Source: Trametopsis cervina (lineage: Eukaryota > Basidiomycota > Agaricomycetes > Polyporales > Irpicaceae). From it: a stretch of DNA of 64,000 nt. This document shows, piece after piece, positions 37,207 to 49,800 of this stretch (position 1 is its first letter; every line of letters begins with the position of its first letter). The position numbers and the translations under genes are program-made. The notes below the pieces were generated by a model that did not search any database, had not been told where the DNA came from, and saw nothing but the letters and a program-made list of their open reading frames with translations. The stretch spans positions 411,675-475,674 of the forward strand of contig MU278369.1 in the NCBI GenBank assembly GCA_022385755.1. Reading direction: 5' to 3'.

Positions 37207-38049
37207 CTAGTTTTTGTCTTCCTTCTCCAGGGCCTCTTGTTCCCGCAACTCGCGCCGTCTCTTGACATCCCAGTTGTATACTCGTGCTGTATTAACCTCC
37301 ATTACCGTAATTTGTTCTCGAAGGAACTCCAAATCTTCAATAACGCCCTCCAGACTAGACTCTGCGGATTTGAGCTTTTCTCGTAGCAAATCTATCGCTG
37401 CAGGTATCTTATATGATAGCATGACATTCGCCTAGGGAAAGCAACTCAGTACGATATTTATAATCCTCGAAGAGAAGCGTACCCCGAGCCACAGATAGAC
37501 AGTATCGGTGTTCTCCAGTTCCGCTTCCGCATATAAGGTGTCATTAAGCTCGAACGTCGTTTGTATTGGCTTGACGTCGTCGGTGAGCTCATCATCGTCC
37601 TCTAGGTCGTCGTCGTCGTCTGTTGTCTTCTTACCCTCCTGGGTGGTAGTAGTTAGAACGACTGGCGAGCTACATTGTGACTGAACGTATACTAACTCGT
37701 CGTTCATGCAAGAATTCGATCATGCTCAAAGTTTTCTTGATGTCGGGAATCTTCTCCTCCAATCCTCTTCGTCTTTGTGCAAGGTTCTGATCCATGTACC
37801 GATATTTTCTGCATGTGTCGTTAAGCGAGTCGAACTGTCAAGGATAATATGCAATACGCACGCAAGTGCGGATTGGATTTCCTTCAAAGCAACCTCCACG
37901 TCGGGATCGGGGCCCAAGTGCTCTGCAACATCGGCCTAAGCAACTCAGAACATATCGTCCATTGAGATCCCTCCCTCACTTACGATGAATGGTGCTCTCG
38001 GTATGCCACGCGCATTCTTCTCTTGGCTTTGAGTGACAGAGGTCGACAT
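37207..38049 (-). CDS. PAC10: Prefoldin subunit 3 (alpha-type, VBP1/Pac10)
   Basis: Alpha-type subunit of the hexameric prefoldin chaperone that delivers nascent actin and tubulin to the CCT chaperonin in the cytosol. Five exons (38049-37984, 37935-37862, 37808-37697, 37638-37483, 37431-37207) give 210 aa, all in frame. N-terminal KNARGIPRAPFI and DVAEHLGPDPDVEVALKEIQ are followed by the coiled-coil KYRYMDQNLAQRRRGLEEKI. A central hairpin region reads TFELNDTLYAEAELENTDTVYLWLGANVML. The C-terminal coil ends with the diagnostic TARVYNWDVKRRRELREQEA. An acidic insert (DDDDDLEDDDE) sits in the loop before the hairpin. The whole gene lies in the unique spacer of the palindrome, so it would invert if the arms recombined. 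It diverges from the right Axl2-like copy. Confidence 0.94.
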
Positions 38050-38309
38050 AGGGAACTGCTATGTTGTGGCGGTTTTGAAGTAATTGTATGATGTAAGAGA
38101 TGCAACCGTAAACACTACGTTTCCTCCAATCGAAGTTGCTCGGGTATCTCCGCTGGGTGCGCTTTCAAACCCAACAGCCACTCCCTCAGTCTACTGAACC
38201 ATCACCGTTTGCCCAAGTCTTGAACGAGTCGCTGGCAGACTCGCTGGCTGCCTTGTATCAACGACCTTGACATCTTAACTTACACTCTTTTTTTCCCAAG
38301 ACCATCGCT
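38050..38309. promoter_or_regulatory. Divergent promoter PAC10 / right Axl2-like copy
   Basis: Only 260 bases separate the prefoldin ATG from the ATG of the right Axl2-like copy. The last 110 bases (38200-38309) are shared with the left copy; the first 150 are unique to this side. The two Axl2-like genes therefore have different distal promoters. Layout-based inference; no element was identified. Confidence 0.5.
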
Positions 38310-41300
38310 ATGCACGTCCTTCCTTTGTTTGTCTCCCTCTTACTATTCTTCTCGACTGCGTCCGCATCGGTATCAGTCCAATACCCTCTAGAAGATCAAC
38401 TTCCTCTTATTGCAAGAGCAAACACAGAGTATCGCTGGTCCTTCTCGAAAAACTCCTTCCTGGCCTCAAACAACGGTAGCCTGGAATACACCGCCGAGAA
38501 CCTTCCCTCGTGGCTGAACTTTGACCGGTCGACGCTCTCGTTTCATGGTACCCCTACCCAGGCGGACCTCGGGTCTCAGGACGTTCAGGTCTTGGCGAAA
38601 GGCTCAGGCGACACTGCGATGTCAAGTTTTGTTATTCAAACGACGTCTTCTCCCCCTCCTAAGCTTCACCGCTCGGTTGAAGACCAGTTCCATCTACCAA
38701 ACCCGTCGCTCTCTTCTGTATTTCTGGTATCCGAGAAGTCCGCGTTGAGAACCGTCAGTCTACCTCAGGCTGCGTCTACGTCCACGTCTGGATCTCTTGT
38801 GGCATCTGATCCTATACCCGCACTACGAATTCCGCCCAAGTGGTCTTTCAGCGTCGGATTCGAATACGACACATTCTTGCTAGATTCTGATCCGAACGCG
38901 GACGTCTACTATGCGGCTCTGCAACGAGATGGTTCCCCGTTGCCTTCATGGATCAGCTTCGACTCCCAAACGATTACATTGGACGGTGTGACGCCTCCGC
39001 CGTCGGAGTTAATGTCTTCATCCTCGTACGCGTCAACACGTCTTGCGCTCGCCCTACACGCGTCCGATAAGCGGGGGTATTCTGGGGCGTCTCTACCGTT
39101 CGACATCTACGTTGCGTCTCACGATGTGTCTCTGGCCGGCTCCTCACTGCCTACTATCAATGTGACGTCTGACTCTTCGTTCTCGGTGTCCTTGACTTCA
39201 CCTGCAGACTTCTCAGGGATATTGCTGGACGGGGAGCCGATCAAGCCCAGTGACATCACGACTCTGGAGGTCGACACGTCTTTCTACGGCGAGTGGCTGG
39301 AATACGACACCGGCACCCGGACACTGAAAGGAGAGGTACCGAAGAGCGAGAAGTCGCCCATCCTCTTCCCCGTGACGATCGCGACGGCAGTGAACCAGAC
39401 TATCGAGACGAATGTATCACTTGCTGTTGTGCCATCCTATTTTTCTGTTGACGTGCTTCAACCGCAGCTTGTGCAAACAGGAAGTGGCAGCACCCAGTTC
39501 CGCCTGACGGAATTCTTTTCCAACGCAACTGGGGAGAAGAGTCCGGCAGACGTCTCTCTCTCGGCCTCGTTCGATCCCGAAGACTCGACAAAATATTTGG
39601 CTTTCGACCCTATAGCTGCGACTGTTTCTGGGGCCTTTCCAGCAAATTTTTCAACAGCAAACTACACGCATGTGACAATCACGTTTACGGCTTACTCTCA
39701 TGTCACGCACTCGACGTCTCACACGACTCTGCCAATCTCTCTGACCGAGGCCGATTTCAAGCACTCGAACAATGATGCGAACTCTGGGCCTCATGGATCA
39801 AAACTGTCTCTAGCTGCTCGACAGAAAATGCTTCTGGGTCTGAAGATTGCGTTTGGGATCGTCGGTGGACTTGTGCTCTGTGGTCTTCTACTTGCTGGAC
39901 TACGGAAATGTGCCGCTGTACCGGATACGGCGATGGTTGGCGAAGACGGCGAGAAGGCTTGGACTGCAGAGGAGAAAAGGTGGTATGGCATCGGGATCGA
40001 GATAGGCGGGGAATCCCACTCTGGTCCCAACGGGTCGCCGTCTACCAGGTCACATACGTCGAGCCCCACGAGTCCTCGGGCCGCTGGCACTCCGCTTCGC
40101 AGAATACCCACTGGCTATCGTGGTACTAACGCTCCTCGCGAGATGCTGAGTCCTGGCGGCAGCGGTGTGATGCGCAAGGGCGATTTTGTAGGCAAAGTGA
40201 AGGCCACAGCTCGGATGGTCAGTGACACGTACCGCCGAGCTGTCACTACCAATGTCGGGAACTCCACGAGGAATAGGAAGGGAATGGTGAAGCTTGTGAT
40301 CGGCAAGCCGAGTCTGATCGTGACGGAGGACGGACAGAAGGCGAATGCAGACGACCTACGGTACACGAATGCGCCGCGTCGTTCACGGGTGAGAAGTGCT
40401 GAACACGATCCGTTCGATGATGCAAGCTACACTACGAGCGTGATGGACAACATGAGCGGGATGACTGGGACATCTGTTGCTGGCTCTCCGTCGTTTTCCA
40501 CTGATGGACGTTCTGCGCCTTCTATCCCCCGCCGTCGACCTGACTTTGCGGCTCCTCCGCCTCCTGTTCGGTCTAGCTCTGGGATGAGAGCTGCTGGTTC
40601 TGCATTGACAACGCCCCCGCAAGCACATGTATCGAAGACGCATGCGTATGCTGTCCCTCTCACTCGTCAAGCTTCACTCGAATCGACCGGTTCTGGCAGC
40701 GGGTCCGATGGGGAAGTCGCTGTGATCCAACAGGCTGAGCGTGCGAGAAGCATCCGGAGTTTGCAAGGACGCGACGGGAGTATGTGGTCGTTCAAGGCAC
40801 CTCACCCTGGTAAAGGATCCTCCGCTGCTACCTCTAGTGCTGCTGCTGTTGCTGCTGCTGCTACCACACGACCACGTCTTGTGCCTTTCACGTCTGCCAC
40901 TCGAGTGCCTGTACCGAAGCTGCCGGTTGGATCTGTCCCTGGTACGTCTGCAGTAGCAGCAGAAGCCAAGTCCGTCGGACCGAACACACAGCGGTCATAT
41001 CATGGTGGTCCTAAGCGGGTAGTGAGTCAGATGGCGCGAGTGTTCAGGAGTGAATCTGTGGAGCGGCGGGTGAGTCGCGCGGAGGGCCGTGAGAATGGGA
41101 TGGACACGAGTGGCGACGACCTGTCTGTTGGGATCACGTACGTGCGTGCGTTGGGAGGTGACGCGAGTGGTTTATCTGCCGGTAAGTTGTTGTTGTCGTT
41201 TTATCCACATTCATTCGCATTCATTCGCCGTTTGCGGACTGCTGCTCTGTACGTTCTACACTCTGTCACTATGATACTGACTACCTTTGCACCCCCCCCC

Positions 41301-41734
41301 CAACAGGCAACTCCCCGTCGCCGAGCTTCTCGATAGCTGAATCGTCTCATCACGGAACGGCGATGTCGCTCTCGAAACTTCCTGTGCCTCGGATGCTTGC
41401 GCGGGCCAACGAATACTTCCGTTTCCGCATTCCTGTTTCTGTTCCGTCGTCGCCGGCAGTGGTGTTGGAGGCACGGAAGGCGGGAGGTGGGAAGATGCCG
41501 GGGTTCATGATTGTGGACACGAACGCAGCGGGCAGTCCTCGGTCGCAGTCTTCGGGTGGCAGTGGCGAGAAGAAGGAACGGCGGATGGTTGAACTGTCCG
41601 GATTCCCTGGGACTGGTGACGTTGGAGAGTTTGATGTTGGAATTTATGAGAAAGGTGGGGATGAATGTGTTGGGAGTGTGGTTGTGGAAGTCGTAGACCG
41701 TGGATGATGGACGAGACCTGGATTGGAGCTGAAC
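38200..41734. repeat. Right arm of the large inverted repeat (palindrome)
   Basis: Reverse complement of 32923-36457, separated from it by a 1742-base unique spacer. Partner substitutions at 41735, 41764 and 41770 mark the outer edge of perfect identity. Beyond ~41795 the resemblance is only partial (for example CTACGAGTAC against CTATAAATAC when both are read in the left-arm orientation). Confidence 0.97.
38310..41707 (+). CDS. Axl2-like cadherin-fold membrane glycoprotein, right copy
   Basis: Second copy of the same gene, head-to-head with the left copy around the prefoldin gene. Exons are 38310-41181 and 41307-41707 (1090 aa). Signal peptide, CADG-type modules, transmembrane helix and long Ser/Pro-rich tail are as in the left copy. 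The last exon encodes a tail ending SVVVEVVDRG with ARANEYFRFRIPVSVPSSPA before it, the part most likely to fold. The coding sequence ends inside the perfectly identical zone; the first differences lie 28 bases past the stop codon. Because upstream identity ends 110 bases before the ATG, expression of the two copies may differ although the proteins do not. Confidence 0.88.
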
Positions 41735-42245
41735 ACCGTGGATAGTCGCTCACTGATTTAATTGCCGTTCTCACTCACATTACTAGCATTATTATTGTAT
41801 TTATAGCCTGGATTAGACCGATGTAGCTGTAGTTCTGTACGATGTTCGTACTACACATGTATTCCGCAATCTAGACCATAAACCTCTCGCGCGTTTGGCC
41901 AAGGCAGATTGATGTTTGTCCTCTCTGTCTAGTACTGATCTCGTGTGCAACATCTCTTTACGCGTTCATGCCAGTATGCGCCCGATCGTTGATACATATT
42001 CATTCGGCCGAGCAGGATGCGGCCGTAATGGTGAAGTCGTGCACTCGAAGATGTTTTGCGATTTGCAAATGATTGACTGGGCGGCCAATGGTCACGTGAT
42101 AGATCGTGCCAGCGAGGACCGATGCGAGCGCGTTCCTGCTACACTTGGTGCAACAGATGAGCAGTCCAAAAGCGATGCTTGCCGTGGACTCTGTCCTCGA
42201 CGCCGCCTATCACTCGGCGTTGACACTCTCCCCCGTCTACAAGCA
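41735..42245. other. Intergenic, Axl2-like 3' end to GT17 start
   Basis: Holds the diverging outer edge of the right palindrome arm and the presumptive promoter of the glycosyltransferase. An open frame extends upstream of the chosen GT17 start to 41916, but no ATG there opens a plausible membrane-anchored product, so I read it as leader. Confidence 0.5.
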
Positions 42246-43448
42246 ATGCTTGTAAGCCGCCGCAAGGTCGTACTACTCCCTGCCATCCTTATTTCGCTCT
42301 TTCTGGTATACTATGTCTCCCTCTACCACTACCAACTGCGCAACACACTGTCCTACGCGACTCGACCCCTGTGGGACCATCCAGATGGACCGAAGGATGT
42401 TCTACCCCACTACTATGCGCCCGGGATACCTATGAACGACTACACCTGTTCGTTGCATGGATGGACCGCGCGGCGGGATGCTCAGCCATTTGTGCTGGAT
42501 GCTGTGCTCATGAGCAGCGAGCTCGACCTCCTTGAGATCAGGATGCACGAACTGGATGCCGTCGTGGACAAGTTCCTAATCTTGGAGAGTAACGCGACCT
42601 TCACAGGCTTACCGAAGACGGCGTACTTTGCGGAGAACAGAGCGAGGTTCGCGGCGTTCGAGCATAAGATCGTGTATTCATTGTGAGTCCGTTTGTTCGT
42701 CTCCTTACATACCATCCCTCGCTCATCGCACGCAAAGTCTTCCCGGATACCCCCTGAAGCCGGGACAACACGCCTTCGATGTCGAATCACACACCCGGGA
42801 CACGATGACGGTCCTCCTCCGCACCACCATCGATGCCTTGCCCCCCGGTAAAGACGTCCTCGTAGTAATGTCCGACGTCGACGAGATCCCGTCTCAGCAC
42901 ACGGTGTCCCTCCTCCGCGCATGCGACTTTGGGCGCTCCATTCATCTCCAGCTGCGCAACTTCTTATACAGCTTTGAGTGGTACCTTGGTCCAACTAGCT
43001 GGCGCGCCAGCGTCCACCTTTGGGATTCCTCGTCATTCTATCGACATTCTCAATCAGGGAACACGGTCCTTGCCGATTCGGGATGGCATTGCAGTTTCTG
43101 CTTCCGCACAATACACGAATACGTCGTCAAGATGCGCGGGTACTCGCATTCGGATAGGATTGGGGGAGACTTGAGTCTGCTGGATCCGGCGAGGATCCAA
43201 AAGATCATATGTCAAGGAAAAGACATCTTTGGGATGTTACCGGAGGCGTATAGCTGGGCGGACATGTTTTCGCACCTCAGTTTGGAGCCGTACGTGTCCT
43301 CCGTCCTCTGGCCTGCTATATTGTTAGGTGCTGTTACTGATATAAGAATCGCAGATCTGCATCGGCTGTCGGCATACCTCGATATTTAATCGAACAAGCA
43401 AAACAATTCCGCTTCCTTCTTCCAGGCGGGTGCATTCGAGAAGCATGA
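42246..43448 (+). CDS. Glycosyltransferase family 17 (beta-1,4-GlcNAc transferase-like)
   Basis: Golgi type II membrane enzyme resembling beta-1,4-mannosyl-glycoprotein N-acetylglucosaminyltransferase (GnT-III family); the true acceptor in fungi is unknown. Three exons (42246-42682, 42738-43289, 43355-43448) give 360 aa. The N-terminus is a signal anchor (residues ~7-25, [19 protein letters not shown]) after four basic residues. Family blocks follow: [33 protein letters not shown], then a DVDE metal/nucleotide-sugar motif in [32 protein letters not shown] and the C-terminal [21 protein letters not shown] chose the ATG at 42246 because it sits directly before the anchor. It lies just outside the palindrome. 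Confidence 0.9.
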
Positions 43449-44389
43449 GCGCACACTGTCTTCGCCACGGGCAAATAACTTATTGGTTCGATGATGTATC
43501 ATATAGCTTCTGTATCGCATAAACTACGTAATACAATGACGAAACTATTCCAGACACAACTACTTGAATCAAATCAATTTACAGTAGGAGGATGTCGCTC
43601 GCTAAACAGAGTGCATCGCGGAGGTGAAGTTGTAGGCGCCTTGAGTGCGTGCTAAAGGGGCTGGTGGTAGATGGGTTCCCTGACATATCCTCAGGCTTGA
43701 GGACATCGAGGTCCACAACGCCTTATCCGTCTAATCATTCACTACAGCTGAACATCAAGAAACGACTCCTCGTTACCCGGCTACCGACGCACGCACACAC
43801 AGTCAAATACTCGTACGCGAAGCAACGTAGAATTAGTGCAGAACGCAGAAACTAGGACTAGGGACTATAGCATCGTCGACAAAAAACACACAGTCGAGAG
43901 ACGAGAGATAAGACGATAGACAGAAGCGAGACACAGGAAGAGGGAGAGGGAGAAGGGTGGGCCACGCGCGCGCACGAGAACAACATTGGGATCGGAAAGT
44001 AAAAGTGCGGCGCGAACAAGAAGGAAGGAAGGAAGGAAGGATGCGAAAAAGTCGTATTGTACGCTGCTTACACGAAACACGGAACAACACACCACACGCC
44101 TCTGAAGCGAACACATCGAGCAACAAACGAGGCGAAGCGCACAAGCAACACTAGCAGTAGCAGTAGCAGTCACAGACAACCGACGAGCGACAAGAATCCG
44201 GGCGCGCCGTACGAGCGAAAACGTACAAGCATACAATGACCCAAGAAGACGCAGACGTGCAAGCAGACGCAGACGCAGAAGCAGAAGCAGCCTCGCGAAA
44301 CAAAGACATGCCAAAAACACGACGAAAGATGAACACGGCACAGCACAGGTGTCCCAGCACCCACACCGCGCCGCACCGCATCGCATCGC
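43449..44389. other. Intergenic between convergent genes, purine-rich
   Basis: Between the stops of GT17 and the GATA factor. The right half is strongly purine-rich on the plus strand, with AGAGGGAGAGGGAGA and a GGAA microsatellite, and likely belongs to the GATA factor's 3' untranslated region. No gene is supported. Confidence 0.5.
44021..44040. repeat. (GGAA)n microsatellite, five units
   Basis: Five uninterrupted AAGG units directly visible in the sequence. The flanks continue as imperfect purine-rich DNA. Confidence 0.95.
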
Positions 44390-46862
44390 TCACGCGTTCG
44401 CACCAGAGCGCTGCTGGTACATGTACGGCGGCGTCCTCTGCTCCTGCCTCGGACTCCGTCCCGGCGAGCCAGGCGACAACGGTCTCTTCAACGAATTGCC
44501 GTTCCCGCTCTGCCCCACGCTCCCACTCCCGCTCCCGTTGCCGTTCGTCGATGCGCCGTCGACTTGTTGTTGTTGTTGGCTGGCGGCGGCGGCGTTCGGG
44601 CTGTTCAGCAGACTCCCGATACTGCCGTTGCTGTCTCCGCGCCCGTTGGCATTGCCGTTGGCGGCGGTCGCTGGACTCCCGCTCCCGTTCTGTGCGGGCG
44701 ACGCGTTCGGGTCGACGTATTGTTGCTGGGGACCACCGTCCTGCCTCGGCATGAGCGGGGCGATGCTCGGGTGGTCGTAATGGTGCGGGGGCAATTGCTG
44801 CGCTTGTTGTTGCACCTGTTGTTGTTGCTGTTGTTGAGCGTTCATGGGCGGGAGCCGCGACGACGGCGGGGGCGGCGAGCGCGAGCTCTTGAAGGTCGTA
44901 GTGACGATCGGCCCGCGTTTGTGCGGGAACTGCTCGGGGCGCGGACGCGAGTGGGTGCGCTCGAACAAGCCGCACTTGTTGCACAGCTATTGTTGTTGTT
45001 GTTGTGTTGCATCGCCGATGACGACAGAGTGGGGGTGGTGTGATGTGCAGGGTAGGGCAAGATGGCGAGGGGAGGGAGGAAAGGCTATCATCAGCGTTCC
45101 GAAGAGACATCATTGCAATCAAAAGAGATCGGTCGACGGTCCATCTCAATCTGAGATTACCTCGCAGTGCGATGCGAGGGGTCCATTGACCCGCTCGCGC
45201 GACCGATCATATCATAGAAAACCAGGAACGAACGACACAACGCAAAGAACGGGGAGATAGGACATGACGAGAACAACAAGAACGACACTCACCACTTTGC
45301 CCGGCGTAAGACTCGACCGCCTCCACGTCGACGTGTCCGTCGTCCTGCAGTTATAACATTTCCTACGCACGCGGTCGTTGAGCTTGGTCGCCGCGTCGTC
45401 CGTGTGGACGATATAGCTCGGCTGGACGTTCGACGAGCCCGCGGACGACGGCGACGCGGCAGGTTGCGATTGCGAGGTATAGTACGGGTGCGATTCGGGA
45501 GGAGAAGAGGTAACGTACGTCGGCCGGATCGCTCGTGTGTTAAGATGAACGGGGGCACCTACCGGAGGTGGGCCGTAGTGCGACGACGGCGGGTACGGCG
45601 CGCTGCTCGGCGGGGGCATCGGGTGCCCGCCGCCTGCGCCGTGTTGGTTGGGGTCCCCCTGGGGCGCGTATCGCGCGTGGGGAGCGTACGAGTATGAAGA
45701 ATGCATGCCTGGCCCGTTTTGCGGGGGTGCGGTGGCGTAGTACGGGCTTTGGTTGAGCTGCGGCGACGGAAGGACTGAGTACGGATGCGGACGGGGAGAG
45801 GAGGAGGAGGAGGAGGGCACAAGTAGACGTACTGGGGGAGAGGGCGAGGTGATAGACGAAACGATGGCGGCGGTGTCGTCAGCAGATGTCGGGGTCGAGT
45901 TATGTAGTGCAGCTATGGGCGGTGGTGATGGGTGGGAAGCGTTCGGGTGCTGTTCGTACGGGCGGTCTTCTGGCCTGTGGCTGTCATAAAAAGAAGGCGA
46001 GCGTCAGATGGCGAAACAGGTGATGGGTTGACGGAGAAGACGGCAAGGTCTGATAGATAGTGGGTGTTGTGATACGGACGAATGGAGATGAACGGGGGAA
46101 CGAAACCGGGGCTACGAAAAAAGGAGATGCGAGGAAGCATGCAAGACGCACCTGAGGGCCGCGGGCCTGTCCTGGGAGTCGACGCGGTGCGGCATGTGTG
46201 AATAGGGATCTGGATGGTGCTGCTGCTGGTGATGATGATGGTGCGGCTGATTCTGCTGTTGGGAATGCGGTGGGGGAGGATGATGTGGTTGGTGATACCG
46301 GCCGGGTTGAAATACAGCTGCACTGAATCCTGGCGCCTGGTTGTGCGACGAGGGCTGCTGTTGGCCTTGTTGTTGGTGGTTCTGCTGCTGCTGTTGTTGT
46401 TGTTGCTGTTGCTGTTGATTCGGGCAAAATGAAAAAAAGCAAAGCGAATGATGACATCAGGAAAGGTAACGGTATCATTGACGGAAATAGGAAACGTACC
46501 CAGTGGCCGTCCAAGTGATACGGATTCGGGTGGTAGGTCAGCGGGACGTGGGGTGGGGGCGCGTTGCTGCTAGGAGCGCCGTTGGGACTGGCTCTGGGAT
46601 CGCCTGCAGGGCCGCTGAGGGCGGGGTCGATCTGGTGGTGGTGGCGAGGGTGGAGGAGTTGATGATGCGACTGATGCGCCTTGTTGTTATCTTTTTCAGG
46701 AGCGGGGATGGCGGGGTTGTTGCCGGTGCTGATGATGTTCTCCTGGGTGTGGCTGGGAGGAGGAGGCGAGTGGGTGGGCGAGGCTGGAAGGGACCTGTGG
46801 TGTGGGACGGCGTCCGTATTTGATGTGTCGGTTGATTGGATTTCGGCACGGGCGAAGAGCAT
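44390..46862 (-). CDS. GATA-type zinc-finger transcription factor, polyQ/polyP
   Basis: Nuclear DNA-binding regulator with a single GATA zinc finger. Four exons (46862-46500, 46411-46152, 45980-45293, 44986-44390) give 635 aa with consistent phases; the start is the first in-frame ATG. The finger reads CYNC, then TWRRSSLTPGKV, then LCNKCGLFERTHSRPRP, and is split by a ~306-base intron between GKV and LC. Nineteen residues separate the two cysteine pairs, against 17 or 18 in classical fungal GATA factors. The N-terminal half is His/Gln/Pro-rich, with a poly-Gln run opening exon 2. The C-terminal part has two more Gln runs and Gly/Asn/Ser-rich tracts before SLKRPLSPGSPGRSPRQ. Target pathway (nitrogen, light, development or iron) cannot be told from sequence. 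Acceptor choice at the CAG-repeat start of exon 2 is uncertain by multiples of three bases. Confidence 0.88.
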
Positions 46863-49800
46863 CGACAGGCGCGGCGTCAACGGGCGATGGGAGGAATAAT
46901 GAAAGATGAAATGGGATGAATGGGCGACGAATGAATGGTGAGGCAGGAAGAACGGTGATTAGCTAAGGAACGCACATTGCTCGTCACTGCTGCTTTTTCT
47001 CAAGCCTGTCGTGCAGAGGGCCGGTGCGTGGGGGCGTATATCACCGTCTGTCTCGCGAGCTGCCACTGAAGAGAGCTGCTATGCAAACGTTATGCAAACA
47101 CACACACAAAGCTGCTGCGTGGCCGTGCGTGTTGGACGCTCGCTCTCGTCGAGTCTGCCGTCTGCTGTTTGCCGTCTGTTGTTGGCACCAATTGACCAGA
47201 ACCTTGTCCGCTGCGAAATCAACCATCAGTGACCGCGTTGATGGCCTTCCAGCGCACGCCCCGTGCCGCCGAGAAAACGCACCTGTGTCTGTCGCGCGCG
47301 TGTCTGCGTGCGGTACTCGCTGCTCGCCGGTCGCTGGCACGCTCGGTGTCGCGCTGGCTGTCGAGGCGGAAGAGGAAGGGCGGGGGTGAGCTGGGCGAGA
47401 CGGGGGTGGGTGGTCGTTTTTGATGGGACGTGTTCTGTGCTCGTCGTCGTTGATCAAAACTCTCACGACCCGCGGCTGTTTTTTTCTTCTGCCTAAAAAG
47501 GGACTTTTCCAATCAGGTCATCAGCGCGCGCTGCCATCAGCCGTGGCGTGCCGGGCATCATCCCACGCCATCATCCGCGGCCGTGCACTGAACGCACACC
47601 CAGCGAGTGGCTGCGACTATTCGTGGCACTGGACGCTATATTCGCATAACGCGTTTGCTTATCTTGCACGCATACTGTACCATTGAATGGCTGGCGTCCT
47701 CGGTTTCGAGATGGGAACCGAACCCGCCGTTTCCCGGAGGAAATGGAATGGAATTCGCGCGACAATGGAATTCCGCACAACAGCTCGTCTTAGTCTCATG
47801 GACAACGAACAGATGGGACGCTTCCACCGACCACCGGACCAGCAGCAGCAGCAGTGCGAGAAGCAGGCCCCTCGAACGCTTCAGTGCTCACTCGAACACT
47901 GCTCATTTGATTCGCATCTGACCACCCATTGTCACCGTATTGACACTTTGATATGGACGCGGTGGAACTGCGGGTGCGGGCATGATCAGATGGACGGAAG
48001 GTTAACGAGAGGAGAGCCCTGTTCGTGCCTTGCGCTCGCACACACAGGGCCCATCTCAACAACAAGACGACGTAGCCACCACGGGGTTCGTGCGCTCCCA
48101 GCACCCACCTTATCATAGCGACCCTGACCAGGCTGACCCATCCCCGAACGCCTCTGCCTCCGTCCGAGGGCAGGGAGGGGCAAGATTCATGATGACTAGA
48201 TTACTGACTGACGGCAGCGTAGATTCCGTCTGTGCAGATTCCGTCTGGGTAGATTCCGTCCTAGCCCCAATCTCGATGGGATGGCATGAGTGGGGTGTGT
48301 GCGTTGTGTGTCCCCATCGACCCCTCGCTCGCATCCACATCCCTCGGCTATCGAACTATCGAAATCTCTCTGTCGTCCCTCCCCTCCCCACTTCAGACGG
48401 CGCGAACGTCCCCTCGCGCTCACTGTGTCGCACACTACCGCTCCCCCCGTCCCGAGTTCTGCCCGAGCGACGGCCGCAGCGAAGGGGTGCTGTCGACCCC
48501 GGACCGCACGCAGAGCCATTGGGGCGATAGCAGAGCTGATAGCAGCCTGTGGGACGGTCTAGTGCCCATCATCGGAATCCAATCCCAACTGCGCCGACTG
48601 AACGTGGGTGATTGCGTTTGATGGCTGCACGACACGAGGCACCGTTCTACTCAGTTCGTGCTGCCCTCGTACTCTCCCCGCGAGCACCGCAGATCTCTTT
48701 CCACGCCGTGCTGCACGCTCTGCCACTCCCACCGTCCCATCGCGTTGATGCAGCTGCCATTCCTACCACCCAACTATCCCCCGACATCGGACTGTTCCCT
48801 GACTGCGTTCGACCTTCCAGGCATCAGCTGATGCCACGGACTGAATGCACCTGCGCTGCACAGGAATACAGCGAATGCCGCGAATACACCCCAAGCGCAT
48901 CGCATCCCTGTCCTTGTCCCAGGGTGTGTCCCAGGGTGTGTCCAACTGTTGCCGTGCTCGTATCAGTCCTAGGACGCTGGGCACAGCACGAGCACATCCC
49001 ATCTGCCTGTCGCCGCTATCACTGTCACTTATCAATCCCTCTGCATCGCATCTCGAACGTAATCTTACCTCACTCTGCGCTATCAGAACGCGCCGTCCGA
49101 ACAACATCTCATAATGAAATCGTCTTCCATACCATACACACGCACCGCACCCAGCGCTCTCTCATCAAATCAAATCAAATCAGCCCCATCACAATCTGAA
49201 TATCATCGTCCGCTGGGGTGGCTCGGCGACTCGATGTGCCCAGGGATTGTTTTGTTCTAGTTTACTGTATTCTCCCGTTTACTGTACTCTATAGCAGCCT
49301 CTGTTGTTGGTGGCGAACACTGGTGGTATCTCGGACCACCGAAGAGCCCGCGAACGTTTCCCTCTTCGCGAAGGCCGGCATCGGGACGCAGCCGCGGAAC
49401 TTTCATCGTGCGCAGGGCAACGATCCTCCCAGGCTTTATCCGCCCGTGCTCGTGTTCTCTTCTCCTCTACAGTACCCTTCCCTCCGCCGTCTGTCTGTGC
49501 ACGCTCTGGCCAGGCCAACAACCCGACATTCGCATTCCATTCCATACTGTACTGTGCATCCCACGCCTCGCATCATCACCCGACCAACGGCCCCCTCGTT
49601 CACATTCATCAGCAGCGCGCGCCAACTTTGTGAGCACATCAGTCATCATTCCACCCATCCTGCCTGCCTGCCTGCCATTCCCGCGCTGCGCGGCGTGGCT
49701 GCATGCTGAGTCCTCTCTCCGTGCTCGTCTAGCCGCCGCGAACCTGACATCCTCACCGTCCATTCTATCTCCGCCTCATTTCTTCTTTCTGGACGGGTGT

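Noticed and set aside
44236..45149. Long frames on both strands over the GATA factor
   Set aside because: They arise from CAG/CAA repeat DNA read in other frames; only the frame with the zinc finger and spliced exons is supported.
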